A DNA stretch of 64,000 bases from Allacma fusca (GCA_947179485.1 OX359250.1:44303450-44367449), one strand, 5' to 3'; counted from the first letter of the stretch, positions 13,001 through 26,210 are shown. Notes: generated by a model not told the origin, from the sequence alone. Translations and numbers: made by a program.

Positions 13001-16000
13001 TGTAATGGATTTTGTCATTTGTCCAAGAACCTGGTGCAATAGAAAAAAATTGTTTTTCCAATAGAATTGTAGCACCATAGGTTAAGTATACAATCCACTT
13101 TCTCCCGCAAGATCCCTTCCTCACCAGAATCAGACATACCTGAACGCACATGTATGCTAATCAATTCACTGGGAGATTTTTATTCAAATAAGTACTGTTT
13201 ACTATTTACTCAGGAATCGTAACCTGTTTTAGGAATTTTTAACATTCGGGAGTTGTCCTGCATAAGAATGCTCAATCTGGTTTTTCTTGCTCTACACTGG
13301 GGAAAGAAATAAATGAAGCAAAAAAAATAATGATGTTAGATATTACAGGGAAATAAAAAGCTCGGGAAACTTAAAACCAGGCGTAACATAATTATATATG
13401 TACGTACAAACATATGGGTGGAGGCATATTAGATGAGTAACATATACGAAAGAATTGAAAACAAAAACTGATTTATCTCCTCATGACATATAGCTACAAA
13501 ATCCACTGGATTTTTAAAATTATTGAGGCTGAAATAATTATTACAAGAGAAAAATCCACTATGGGCTTCCCTACTGTGATGCAGGGAATATCCCTCAAAA
13601 TTTCTATAGCTTACTGGAAAGAGTAAACATAATTTTTATGCACTGTTGCACACAATTTATGCATTGCTTAATTGTTAACAGAAGATTCCCTTTCCTTGCC
13701 ATATCCCATTAGCGTTCCACTTCTCCATGCATTTATTCTGTAAATACTCGATGATTATACTCAGTGGATTTTTGTTTTGCTGTATATAGCAGTAAATTAT
13801 TGATTTTTTTCGACTGTCTTTTCGCATGTGGAACTCTGGCGTTTAGCATATTGGTACGTTATGTGAGGTTTTGGGAAATGTTTTCAAAATATAGGATGTA
13901 GTGGGGCTGTCGTTGGAGCTACTTTTTCTCGGAAGCCTTCAGTTTACGTTCCATAGTGCAGTTATTAATTTTAATGTTTGAAAAAAATCTGCAACGGTCT
14001 TGTTTTGAGCTGCAAAATTATATGCAGATGTAGTGCAATGGAACATGTTAGAAAACATCCTCTTCAATGTGGTTTTAGTTCATACTTTGCTTGATTGCTT
14101 ACCAACTAATAATTATTTAGTGTAAATTGCAAGTGCTCACTTGTTTGGAAAAATTACATTCAATTTTTAAAAATACATGGATGTACATACGTCGTGGTTC
14201 TTGGTGGGGGGAGATAGTTCACTGGTCTAGACTTTTATATTTATCTTGGACTTGTAGTTACAGTTTTGTAAGAAATACTGAACGTAGTAATAATTATTAT
14301 AAGCATGAAAAAAATAGCAAGCTAAAAACGACTTCGGTAAGAAAAATATCAAAGGGTGAGTAGATGCTCATTTCCAGGGTACAACGTCATCTCATGTGAA
14401 ATATATGACAGCTAATAATTAGCTCCATATCATTTCTAGAGTAAAATAATTTTAGCCCGTTTTGGAAGTAGAACTACATATATACAATTATTCTTGTTCT
14501 TGTAAGGACTACTTTTTTTTAATGTAATATCAATTTATGAATGCTAAACTACTGCAACCACAATTGCTCCCCATGCATCAGTTCATTTACCCATACAGCG
14601 TAAATATACATACCCATCCTAATTTATATAATTACATATCTTTGCCCCTCTTGTTCCCTTTCCACTCTTGTATTTTTTTTTTAAATTTTAGTTGAAGGAC
14701 GCAAGACCCAGTCGTGTGTCTAGTGTTACAATAATAATGAGTATCAAGTTTCTCCCGATGAAGCTTTTTCCAATAGCATATAAGTACTAACAAAAATTAC
14801 TGTACGTTGGAAATCTTATTGCTGCATGTTGTTCGGAGCTGTGATATTGCTTATGTATGTATGTATGTGTCTGGGTTGGGGTAAAATATGAGAATGAAGA
14901 ATAATACCAAGTTGACTTCCGGAGATGTTGAGGTTATACCTCAGCTATTGGACATTACTTATATGAGCTATGACTGATGTATTGACACAGTGTTTATTGT
15001 TGGTAGGTCCGTGAGCTCCGAAGTCAAATTCCAAATGTTGTTTACTTGTCTGGAGGGGACTATTATCAGGGGACGATCTGGTACACGATTTACAAATGGA
15101 AGATTATCTCCAAGTATGTTAACATTCTCAACCACACCGCAATGGTAAGTGACTACATAATATCCTTATTTTTTGTGCCTGTCACGACTGTAGCATGACA
15201 ACTTGTAATTATTCCAATTCTATAGGAAACAATGGCATTAAAAATATTTAAAAAAACACACTCAAAATTCTGTCGAGGATACTCACAAGGCAGGGAATTG
15301 TGAGGAGTAAAAAACAGTGGAGACAAAAGCCGTCCCATGAATTTACTATTTCCTAAGTTTTAATAACTTCAAATGTTTTCCTTTGCTTAATGAACCGGTT
15401 TTTTTTCTGGTCTTCGATAAGCAATTACGACTATTATCACAGTCATATATTAGTTGTGGAGCTATGGATCCGACCTGTACTCACTGACCATTTTAACTTT
15501 GATTTCATAATGATAATGTGAAATTAAATCTCGGAAGTTTATGTCGCTTCTTGGACTCTCCTCTGAATTAAACACAATTTTTTTTAAAGACCCAAACACC
15601 AAAATTTGCCATACTTGAGCAGAAAAGGAGGATGCAAATATGTCATGGGATATAGGTAGCTTCTTATCAGTAGTCATCAGCTTAGTTAAGGCTATTGGAT
15701 TCTGTAGCTCCCTTGTCTGCATGTGAAATGTTGAGGAAAGTGTGAACACATAGCCGAAAGTCACGTAAATAAACAAGCATTGAGGTACGGTGGGAGCACA
15801 ACATCCTCAATGAAGGTAAACAGGTTGGCAGTCCTTGGTCAAGAATCCGTGGATCAGATTTTGCTTGTCAAATGTCTGTATCTCCATTTAATTGGACATA
15901 TAGTTGTGTCATCGGAATATAAACATTTTGATTGTAGTAAAAAATCCATAGGTAATTTTTACTTTTTTGTTTGTGCGGATTGAATTCTTTTGTAATCTAA

Positions 16001-19000
16001 TTTTTCGAGCACTGATATTGTTGTCGTTGTCATTCAAAAAATTGTGCTCCTGTTCGTAGCACTGTAACTGTAGTGCAGTCTCCACGTAAGAGTAGGTTGG
16101 AAGAAAAAAATTCCTTATCTTTTAGGCGTAGTTATGTGTCACATTGCTCATGGTAGGGATTCTTCCAGTTAGGATAAAAGGATGTTACAATAAAGTCATT
16201 AGGTTCTCGGGAGTTTCTTATCTCTGGGTGATGGATGTTCCACCCTACAATTAGCTAAAAGCTTGGGATCTTATGCAAATCCCTCAAATTCTGAATTCTG
16301 GACCTACGCCCTCTTGTAAATAATCGAAGACTATTTTGGGCTAGTCAGGGAAATTAGGTTTCCAAATGTTTCACATTCTGTAGAGATGCGTTGAAGGGAA
16401 AGCTTTTACAATAATTTGAATTCAGGATAATCTCAGTCGCGATCATTTTTTCCTTAGCCATGCAATCATTCTAAGGGGAAATATTCCGTCAATAAGGACC
16501 ATCTGTCATGGAACATTTTTTTTTAAATTCAACATTCAGTCTAGCTCAAGAGAATCTCGGAATATAATTTATTGGAGGAGATGATAATTGTGGAAGATAT
16601 AGAATTCAATAGACTATGACAAATCCTGACAGCTGGGGAAGTTCTTTTGAATTCTGAATTTTGGGTCAATTGAAAGATCCTGTATTGGAAGTTAAGCACA
16701 ATACAAGTTTAGATTTGTTGCGAATTTATTAGCTATTGTTAGGAGTGTTGTTGCCAGATCGAGTATTGCATTTCGGATTCCATTTTTGTAGGCACTCCTA
16801 ATGTATAGTTAACAAATAATTGGGCTGTGTGGACATTATTGGATTTTACAAATGGAAAGGAAGCGGGGGAAGTAGGGAGGCATTACATATTTCAGGCCAC
16901 TAGAATAGCATTATTATCTGCTCGCATGTTTGTCATTATTTTCGAAATTGTTGGGGTCCTTGTGTACTTTTATAACTGCTGCTAAATCACGACACTGTCT
17001 CTAGAATTTTTTACTAGAGAATTCACTTCTATTGGTGTAATTCCTGATATTTATTGAAAGTCTGACATGACACATGCGAAAAATTGACGTGCGAGGGGAC
17101 AGTTTTTTCAACTGTGCCCGACAGTGGAATGAGAAAGAAAAATGCTCTGCAGTGAAGCTGTACGAGACACGACTCACCCAATAATTTCCTTGTGTGCGTG
17201 GTATATATTATGTATTAAGTATTGAGTACTAAAATGATTATGTGATTTGATGTTGTTATTGACTATAATTCTCTACAACGAATTCAAGGCATTCGGAAAC
17301 CACGAATTTGATGACAATATTGATGGAATCGTGCCATTTCTGGAAGCGGCCACATTCCCAGTCATAGCATGTAATATTGATGACAGCAAGGAGCCCCGAT
17401 TTCAGGGGAAATATAAAAAATCCGTTGTGGTTCCATACGAAGGTGTTGATGTTGGAATTATTGGATTCACAACGACGGAAACTATGGTAAGAGACGGAGT
17501 TCCCTCCCAAGCAGATACTTGGAAGAATAATGATATAAAAGTAAAAAAAGGGATATATAAAATCCACAAGGATCTCAAAAAAGTAACTACCTATTTTGTT
17601 CTACTTCAATGCTTCCGCAGGCCATTTCCGCACCCGGGGAATTAATATTTAACGATGAGGTCGAGTCTATAACGAAAGAAGCACAAAGGCTCCACGACTC
17701 AGGTGTCAAAATTCTCATTGCCGTGGGACATGCTGGCTACGACGTGGACTTGAAAATAGCGGAAAAGGTCCCACTTATTGATGTGGTCGTGGGTGGACAC
17801 ACCAACACATTTCTCTACCATGGGGCCCAACCGGATATTGAAGAGCCCCTCGGAGACTACCCCACCATAGTGACTCAAAGCAGCGGGAGGAAGGTTCTGG
17901 TAGTTCAGGTAAGCTCATGATTTAGTTTCGAACCTGGAACACATTTCTATTTTGGGAAAGAAAGAGCCTCCTCAATGACTGTCATGATTTCAGGCGTATG
18001 CATTTGGAAAATATCTGGGTTATCTCAACGTCACCTTTAATGAGGCAGGGGAAGCCACTAGTTGGGCCGGGAATCCGATTCTAATGGATCACACTATCCC
18101 ACAAGGTACTCTTTCTCATTCCAGTGATTACTCTTGTCATTTATATAGTGATTAGATTGAGAGCATCACCCGGATGATTGTATCCTATGGTGGTGGCATT
18201 GCTATTAATGACCTATATAATAAATCAACAAACCCATTTTGTCTTTACTAAATCCCTAAATGATGTGGGTAACCGCAGACCAAACTATTCTGGAGGAGCT
18301 GGCGGATTTGGGGAAAAACTTGACGGAGGAGATGAAGAAGGAAGTTGGGAAAACGCATGTTTTTCTCAATGGGACATCAAGGGAATGTCGACTCCACGAA
18401 TGCAACATGGGGAATGTGGTTACGGATGCGATGATCTATGCGGTGAGTCTCACTTGTTAGTATCTACTCATGGGAGCATGATCAACAAAACAAATCAGCA
18501 TAAAAAGATCCCACACAGGTGTGACAGGGTAATATTTCCACATTTTAATGACACTGGAATTTTGTATGAATGGAAACAGAACCTGAAGACACCGGATGAA
18601 CTCTACTGGTCTGATGTGACCATGGCAGTGATGAACGGTGGAGGAATCCGAGTCTCCATTGATGAGAAGTCCAGGAATGGGTCTATAAGTGTGGAAGACG
18701 TCCTCACTGTCCTCCCATTCAGAAATACTATTGACCTCATTGAAATCAAAGGACAGCATTTGAAGGAAGCCTTTGAATTTGCCGTGGAAGGATATGACCC
18801 TGCTGGGTTTCATTTAGCTGGGAAATTCCTCCAAATATCGGGTACAATTATGACATTACTGCACGATCCTAATTTTTAAATGTGGGGAGAGACTTCATTT
18901 ATAGGACATTTCGGAATTCTTTAAAATATTTGAATTTGGAGTATTGTTCTAAAATAATGTGCATATTGAATTACCTGGTGAATCCTTTAACTTTTTTCCT

Positions 19001-19714
19001 CTCTGTTAGCGTAATGTCCTGAGCTCTTAAGTGCTAAGTAGAAAAGACAGGAGTAACATGATATCTTCATTCGTGACGTGTGTTTTGTTTTCAGGAATTC
19101 GGGTTGTGTACGATATAAGTCAACCAGAAGGATCCCGTGTGAGATCCCTGCAAGTTTTGTGTAAAAAGTGTCGTGTCCCGTACTACGTTCCCATTGAGAT
19201 GGACGAGGTCTATAAACTAGCGATTCCTACGTACATTGTCAAGGGCGGAGATGGTTTTCAAGTTTTGAAAAACAATATCATCAAGCATCATGAAAATGGT
19301 ACGTGGAAAGCAATAATTTGGAGTAATTGCTCAGATCAGTTCTGACAAGAGAGTTCAACGTTATACTGTATGTTTAACGTTTATATATTTGTATGAGCCA
19401 AGCATCCTATGGAGTAGCAATACCATTGCTCCTGCAGTTTAAATTGTATCTACAGCATTCATTACATAATTTCTTTACTCCTCCTGACTCGAGATTGGGA
19501 TTGGCTAAGAGACAATAAATTTTTTTTTCTAGGGATTTTGGATTCTGAAATGCTAATAAAATACATAGAAGCTCGAAGCCCCATCATTCAAGGAGTGGAA
19601 GGTCGAATTCAGTTTTATGAGGGTTCGTCTTCAGCCTCAGCCAGTCATGGAAGAATGAGCTTTTCAATTACCGTTTATCTCCTCATTGCCCACATTTATA
19701 AATACTTACTGTAG
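10023..19714 (+). CDS. 5'-nucleotidase, CD73/NT5E type, signal peptide and GPI-anchor-like tail
   Basis: Exons: 10023-10253, 15007-15144, 17289-17486, 17621-17908, 17994-18105, 18279-18442, 18580-18841, 19095-19298, 19533-19714. Phases agree throughout and give 592 aa, close to vertebrate CD73. The enzyme hydrolyses extracellular AMP to adenosine and phosphate. Residues 9-30 are a hydrophobic signal peptide. Metal-site motifs of the metallophosphatase domain follow: HTNDVHSR (D42, H44), GGDYYQGT (D95), GNHEFD (N127, H128), VGHAGYD (H226) and GGHTNTF (H249). The C-terminal nucleotide-binding domain has CNMGN, MNGGGIR (N396, R401) and GGDGF. In CD73 an aromatic stacking residue lies in VLPFGGTFD; here the segment reads VLPFRNTID, so the phenylalanine is kept while the loop differs. 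The C-terminus has a small-residue stretch (SSSASASHG) then a hydrophobic tail, as GPI-anchored members do. The exon 7 acceptor lacks a good pyrimidine tract, but phase and homology fix it. A secreted apyrase-like role is possible but less likely given the anchor-like tail. Confidence 0.95.
10254..15006 (+). other. Intron 1 of the 5'-nucleotidase gene (4.75 kb)
   Basis: Donor AAG|GTAATT, acceptor TTGGTAG|GTCCGTG. The intron is AT-rich. I see no nested gene; the open frames (for example 11296-11490 minus and 14127-14363 plus) lack recognisable domains or supporting splice structure. A short ATGT microsatellite lies near 14852. Confidence 0.75.
15145..17288 (+). other. Intron 2 of the 5'-nucleotidase gene (2.1 kb)
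   Basis: Donor ATG|GTAAGT, acceptor AATTCAAG|GCATTC. Nothing coding was recognised inside. The 104-codon frame at 15462-15776 (minus) shows no domain and is judged random. Confidence 0.75.
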
Positions 19715-21563
19715 CTATTACCTTAGGTCTGCCTGCCTGCTGTGCAAGGTTACAATGAATTTTCTTGTCAGTGCCAATTGTCAATACTGTGAAAAAAAAA
19801 GCCGAAGCCTTGTCATTGCAGTTCCTTTCAACCACACTCTTTTGAACGTAGAGAAAGTACATAGTATATGAGATGTGCTGGCGGAGATTTTTGCTGTTTT
19901 TAAAATGAAGCGAAAGCCAAACTTTCAGCGTTTACCTTGAGACCATTTTCCTACACTTATGTACTTAATACACAGCTAGTTGCTCCTCTTACAAAAATTA
20001 AGATGTACTTGGAATTTAAATGCCTTTAACTATTTTAGATTGTGTGACGTAATTCGAGAGTGGAGGGTTGCCAGTTTGAATGTGGAAGTTCGTGTATGAA
20101 ATATATCAAATTGTAAAGATTTCCAAGTGTCGGGTAGGAACAAGGAAAAATGTACTTTCGTATAAAAAAAATGGATGAATTTTGAAGGGAGCTGAACGGA
20201 CATAAGCTTAACAGACATTTCCCTTTACGCCAAATGACCTCTCAAAATGTGTGTCATCATCAGGGCCATTTCGTATTTTTGCTTTTAAACATTCGTGACA
20301 TAATGTATAAATAGCTATAAATAATTCTATTAATTTTAAGTGTGCACCAGTTCTTACGAGTAATTATTGACAAACTTATTTCCCAAATGATAACTCGAGC
20401 CAATGGAACTAATTGAACGCATTGAGATTTAATTGAAATCCATGGTCTTCTTATATTGTACGCTATACGGCTATATACATTTGCTAATAGTAAGTAGTAG
20501 ATCCATTTTAGGTAATGTGACCGGACTATGTGCGCCTATGTTACCACTGATTTGCAGTTTGCGCTCGTTGTTAATTATATGTAAAGAGTCCTCGTTGTTA
20601 GTAATTAATAGATACTTCTGCCCATGAGCCGATAAATAGCGTTTCATTCATCCGTGATGTCATACTTTACGTATTCCTAGGGAGCTGTCTCTGTCCATAT
20701 GAGGTAGTGAGTCACAACTCATTGTTTTCCTAAGATTTCATAATGCCGTGTAATGACCAGGTGAAGAATTGTATTAGAAGAGAGGAGCACTTTAAAACTT
20801 ACATGTCAGTCAGTATTTCTTCGGCAAGTACTTCCTTATATATATAACATGACTATAACTAATCGAAAGTATGTATATCTGTAAATAAACTTTTATCAAT
20901 TCTTGGAAATGAAAGGAGATCAAATGATTCTTGTGCATGATGCTGTGTTTCGTCTTTGGGGCAAATTAAATTAAAATCCCTTCCCAAATGGTCTCTCTCA
21001 CTGCTCAGGCTCCGTACTGGATTCTACACCTGCACCCATTCCCAAACTTTAGGATACAATACAATATTTGTGTTCCCCTTCTTTTTTTTATCTTTATGGA
21101 AAAGTTCAGTAAGCAGTGTTCCTTCCACTACAGTTCTTGAGCCCCATTGCAAATATTATAGGGAAATAAGAAAAACGGCACTCACTTTGTTAATCAAATC
21201 TTCATTTAAATAAATGCAGTGGATACTGTTTTTGAAAATTCTGCCTTTTAATATACATAATATAATGATGGCAATAGTATTTACATATATTGCGGTGTTT
21301 TTATTACTATCTTTAAAACTTACACTAAAATTTATAGCAATTTTTATTTTTCCCAGTACTTTATTAACAATTCATGTTTATGTAATTATTATAATATCGT
21401 ACGGGTCATTCCGATAGCATACGACTGGGATATCCCATCAGTAACATACATATGTGGTACTAGCATACATGACAAGTAATTGAGGAAATTCCTTTTGTCA
21501 CACATGATCGTCGCATTTCGTTAATTATGCATAAAAACGGAAGACAACATAATTTGTTCCCAT
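19715..21563. other. 3' flank of the 5'-nucleotidase gene
   Basis: No gene was recognised. An AATAAA at 20884-20889 could be the polyadenylation signal of the upstream gene, implying a 3' UTR of about 1.2 kb, but I saw no stronger candidate nearer the stop codon. The rest is AT-rich single-copy-looking sequence up to a hAT-like element. Confidence 0.5.
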
Positions 21564-22836
21564 CAGTGCTGCGGACAAGTTCAAGTAATACTTGAGTTTT
21601 CAAGTCAAGTTCAAGTTCGGGTCAAGTTCAAGTAGGCCAAGTTTTTGACTTGAATCATTCGGGTCAAGTTCAAGTACGTACCCGGCTTGACCATGACATT
21701 CTAAGACAAGTCAGGTTCAAGTGCAAGTAAGACAAATTTACTTGAACCCCAAGTCAAGTTCAGGGTCAAGTAATGGAAAGAAAAAACTTGAAAATGAACT
21801 TGAGATTTCATGGTCAAGTTCAAGTAATTTTAGATTGCAAATGCCATAAAGGACGGAAGCAATTTCAAAATCACAAGCTAATTTCTTGTCATGTGCAGGG
21901 TATTTTGTTTGCGTATGTTATAAATCAAAGAGCAAAATTCAAAACCAGAGTCCGTTTTATAGAGGTTTTGTTTAACTGACGTTGTTAGTTGTTGCAGTAA
22001 CGTCTCCATGAAATGAAAGAATTATCTTGATAATCCGTATTTTTACTTAGAATTATTAGTTTCAACTTAGGTAAATAATTTTCAATGTAAAATGAGCTTG
22101 GATTGCCCATTACAAAAATCATTTAATATACAAGTAAATACTAGTATACTTTATTAAATATTAAGTTAAGAATACTGGGAATGCTCAAATAGGTATACAT
22201 ATGTATGCATACATATATGAGCATTAAATAAAACTTGACACCATATAATACTCGTCAGATATACAGTAAAGGTCCATTATAAGAGATCAGCTTATAAGGA
22301 ATGAATCGATATGCGGGATGAATTTGTACGACCTCAACTTTCATTTACACATTTTACACAGTTAGATGTTTCTTATAAGGGAAATTCCTTTAAAAATTGT
22401 ACTATCCTTTATACGTAACTTTTACTGTATTCAGTATACGTTAAAGGATGTCCGCGAATGGTTTTAAATAAAAAATAGTATTAAAATTGTTTTCTGAATG
22501 CGTTTTGGTTTTCAGTCCGACGGAAATAATTTGCAGATGTATGCTAAAAAATTGTGTGGACATGTTTTATGTCTTGTGATACTTAACTTGAATTATCAAG
22601 TTCAAGTCACGTTCAAGTCATGGTCAAGTCAAGTTCAAGGCAAGTTTGGAACTGTAACTACTTGATCAAGTTCGGGTCTTAGAAAATTTACTTGATTACT
22701 TGAACTTGACAAGTCAAGTAATTACAGGAACGCGAGTTATCAAGTTCAGGTTATGTCTTGAAAATTACTTGAAGTTTCATGGTCAAGTCAAGTTCATGGT
22801 CAAGTTTTTAAATTACTTGACCCGATCGCAGCACTG
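21564..22836. mobile_element. hAT-like non-autonomous transposon with subterminal TCAAGT/ACTTGA arrays
   Basis: The ends are inverted: CAGTGCTGCG at 21564 and CGCAGCACTG ending at 22836. The first and last roughly 270 bp are packed with CAAGTTCAAGT/ACTTGAACTTG units in both orientations; the central 700 bp is AT-rich and has no long open frame. Flanking GTTCCCAT (21556-21563) and CTTCCCAT (22839-22846) look like an 8-bp target duplication with one mismatch and a 2-nt offset. Termini beginning CAG, 8-bp duplications and repeated subterminal motifs are features of the hAT superfamily. No transposase is encoded, so it would need one in trans. Confidence 0.7.
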
Positions 22837-24099
22837 GACTTCCCATAGTCAGAGCAACATCCTGGATTCCAGGTACTCAATTAAGGAAGTTTAAGGGGTA
22901 ATGTAAAGTTCATATTTCTTTTCTGTGTACATGTACATTCATGTACATTTCATTGAACAAATTCAATGGAGCAAATTTTATATGCACTGCTCGTTACGTT
23001 CATAATGAGCTATATTATAATAATTATGTTAGTATTTGAAGACATTATAATTTCTTTCACGGAGGCACAAAAAAACAAGGCCAACATTTTAGTAAAGGAC
23101 CGTTGACCGTATTTTCACTGTCCCTTATGACATTACTAATTCCAACAGGAGACCAACCTTCTATGAAAAATTCGTGGCAGACAGTAAATTCTTGTCAGAG
23201 TTAGATCATGACAAATCTCTTTACCATTGTAGGCTCGTTTTTTTCAGTTGTAATGAAGGACATCCTAATAATGCTTCCGAATAAACAGTATTTGTTTAAT
23301 TTTCTGCTTCAGGAGTGATTGCATTTGATTGATTTGCATTCATAGATGTTCGAGAAACCATTACAATCAACCAAAGCCATCAGGATGTTCTCGGATAGTA
23401 CCTGACTTGGAAAGAATTTTAATTTTTTCAATTTGAAATAAGAATCTTATTAAGTATGTACATACTATGAACTCTTTTGGGCAGTTATACAACTCCATAA
23501 AAAACGTTTACCCTCCAGTAAAACAAATCAATCGTCAACATCGCATTTCGCAACTGCAACAGCCAAGAGCCCATTATTTATGTAAGTTGCATGCCCTCCT
23601 CGATTTCTACCATTCCTTACACGTAGTCAAATCTACAGTATAACAATAATTGGTCGACATTTTCCCAGGAATGAACCAGCACTCTTGGCGAAATATGATT
23701 TCATAGTGCATCCACCTAGTAGGCCTTTTTACGTGTAGCATCAAGAACTAACAAGATATATGTACCAAATCAAAAATAAATAAGCCTTGGCTCATCGATC
23801 CAGAGCAGGTACATCTTGGTAATGCTTTTAAAAATTATTATATAATCCTAAGCGAACAGTAGTTGTTAACATTAATATTTTTATCGTACAATAATGAGTC
23901 GGAGAATAAAAAATTGAAGGCTATTATTTGAAGTATTGTTTTTGATGTATTAGTGAACACATAGCTTCAAAAGTGACTGAAGGGATTTGGACTCAGAGCC
24001 GAAAGGTCTTTTGACATTGCTTTTTTAAGCCCTAAATGAAAACATTTTTTCTTAAGCCCTAGCTCTGCATACATATAATTACATATAATTATTTATAAC
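22837..24099. other. Intergenic DNA between the hAT-like element and the 322-aa gene
   Basis: About 1.3 kb of AT-rich sequence with no recognisable exon. It lies 3' of the minus-strand gene ending at 24100, so it may include that gene's 3' UTR. I found no clear polyadenylation signal close to the stop. Confidence 0.55.
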
Positions 24100-25365
24100 T
24101 TAAGGCGATGTGATTAGTAAGAAATTGTCTTTCACACTACTGACTAGTTTGTGCGGATCTATTTCTGGAGGACAAAGCACGTCCACAGTACCCTCCACTG
24201 ACCCATGAGTGTATCTAAGATGAAGGGTCTTGTCATCCCGGCCACAATAGTCTCGAGTCAGCTGGCCATACAATCCTGGTTCGGGAGGGGGGAGCTTAAG
24301 TCGAATCCTAATTTCTAGGGACTTATTTGAAGGCCCACTCCCATTCACGTATATTGCATCCAGAGTGACTCCTTGACCCCGAACTCTGGCACAGTATCCA
24401 TTGTAGTAGGCTGTGTCATCCGTTTCTGCCTCTATGGCTGAGGTTTGAGCCGAGCGTTGTTCCTGGAATGTCACTTCTTTCAGTTTGGACTTACTGGGCT
24501 CTTCGGGGTCATTGGGATGACGATTTTTACAGAGGAATGACGATGGGATCTCTGTAGTCTCCCTTTTGGTTGATGCTTTTCTTTGCTTGACAACCGGTGC
24601 TCTTTTATGTACTTTAGTAGGTATTGTAATTGTAGGATCAGTTTCCTCACTGTGAATGCAGAATCATATACATAGTAGAGCCGGACACATTATTGTGTCA
24701 AAGTATTTATACATATGTAGGTACATACTGTGACCGTCAACTATCAGGGTCATAGGTCATAGTACACTATTTTTGTCCCTTGGGGTTTACTTCGTAAGAA
24801 AAAGCACTGGGACAATTTGGGCTTACCCCTGAAGAGACTGACGATGGAAACAATGGCAGGGAAAAAATCGGGAAGTTTTGACAAATTTTTGCTTCTAAAT
24901 TAAAGAGCGTGAAGAAAACTGGAAATGAATAGAAAATGCATTAAACCTGAACATATTGAGTGCTATGGAGGCTCCTGCTTGGATCCATTCAGCTCCTTTC
25001 TCATAGGCTGTGGACAGGAATTGAGATATGTCCAATTCGGAAGACGGTTGAAGATACTTTGAAGAGGAATTTAAAATATCTCCTGAACCTTCTGTTGGAT
25101 CTTTATCATCCTTGGTGGGGACCACTGGGACTCGGGCCTCAACATTATTATTTGTTGCAGCAACAAGAGTAGGGTCCAAGCGTACTAGATTTTCCTTGGG
25201 TTTAGCTCTGATACCACGGGCACTCTGACTGCTGGTAGAGGTTGAATGAACCGGGGCTGGGACATTGGCGTCGATTGACTGGGCCACAAGGTATTTTAAA
25301 GTAGGGACCTTGTTAACCTTCTTACTTTTTAATCCGTAAATTTGGCTTTCCAATGAGCTTTCCAT
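24100..25365 (-). CDS. Unrecognised two-exon protein, 322 aa
   Basis: Exon 1 is 25365-24947 and exon 2 is 24649-24100, joined in phase 2 across a 297-bp intron with donor TTCAG|GTTTAA and acceptor GCATTCACAG|TGAGG. The ATG at 25365 is the first methionine in this frame; an in-frame stop lies just upstream, and a TTG seven codons earlier was not preferred. The N-terminal 100 residues and the middle are hydrophilic and Ser/Thr/Lys-rich, apparently disordered. Residues around 110-140 (YEKGAEWIQAGASIALNMF) form a likely amphipathic helix. The last 110 residues look folded, with alternating hydrophobic strands, three cysteines and a PPPEPGLYGQL turn. There is no signal peptide or membrane segment, so it is probably intracellular. 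I do not recognise the family. The long collinear open exons, correct splice phase and varied composition make a real gene likely. Confidence 0.72.
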
Positions 25366-25993
25366 GCTTCTCTGTGATGTCAAAAATGATGGTTTGTTTG
25401 AGTGCCAGAATTAGCTCAAAAGGCTACAGTCAATGAGAAGGAAAGCTATGGTGATATTGTTTGATGACACTTTTTATCCCATGAGCTTGGGTATATTTAT
25501 TAAGTCTGTATTTGTATATATAATTATATATGAGCCAGATATGGAGTTTCTAAGTGTAGGTATATGGTGGCGGGCGTGGATTTTGGGATTGCTTTGTGAT
25601 TTCAGTTGTGTGTGTCATTGTCGTGTCGGAGGAGTCGTGCCTTTCCACAACCCACAACCTTAGCCTGACCATATTTCGGAGCTCTCATTCAATTTAAATT
25701 TAAATTAAATTACGTCAATTTAAACTTCACATTTTGATCATAAACATTTAATTGTGGGCTGCGAGCATATTATTCCTAACGAATTATTTGATTTTTTTTG
25801 TTGGGTATTTGAGTATAATGGATGAGACGATGAAAATGGAAGCTTTTAAAATGCTCCCCCTTTTGTTTTCCAGTTTCATTAAGACAATTTTTGTAACCTG
25901 GGTGAATGGCACTGCACACGATAAATGTATGTTCCTCCCAGTACTTTCCTCGCTGCTTCAGATACAAAATTAACGGGATTTGAAATAGAACTA
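25366..25993. other. 5' flank of the 322-aa gene
   Basis: This lies upstream of the minus-strand gene starting at 25365 and should contain its promoter and 5' UTR. I saw no TATA box and initiator pair I would defend. No other gene was recognised. Confidence 0.45.
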
Positions 25994-26210
25994 GCCACAA
26001 AGTTAATATTATGCTGAATAGGAATTTGCCACAAAATTAACATTGTGCTGAATAGGAATTCGCCACAAAATTAGCGTTGTGCTGAATAGGAATTTGCCAC
26101 AAAATTAAAATTGTGCTGATTAGAAATTTGCCACAAAATTAATATTGTGCTGAATAGGAATTTGCCACAAAATTAATATTGTGCTGAATAAAAATTTGCC
26201 ACAAAATTAA
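25994..26210. repeat. 34-bp minisatellite, about 6.4 copies
   Basis: Units begin GCCACAAAATTAA and continue ATTGTGCTGAATAGGAATTT. They start at 25994, 26028, 26062, 26096, 26130, 26164 and 26198 (partial). Spacing is exactly 34 bp with only scattered substitutions, so the array arose recently or is kept homogeneous. No open frame runs through it. Confidence 0.93.

Noticed and set aside
18457-18813. 118-codon minus-strand frame
   Set aside because: Antisense to 5'-nucleotidase exon 7, which is firmly supported by phase and motifs.
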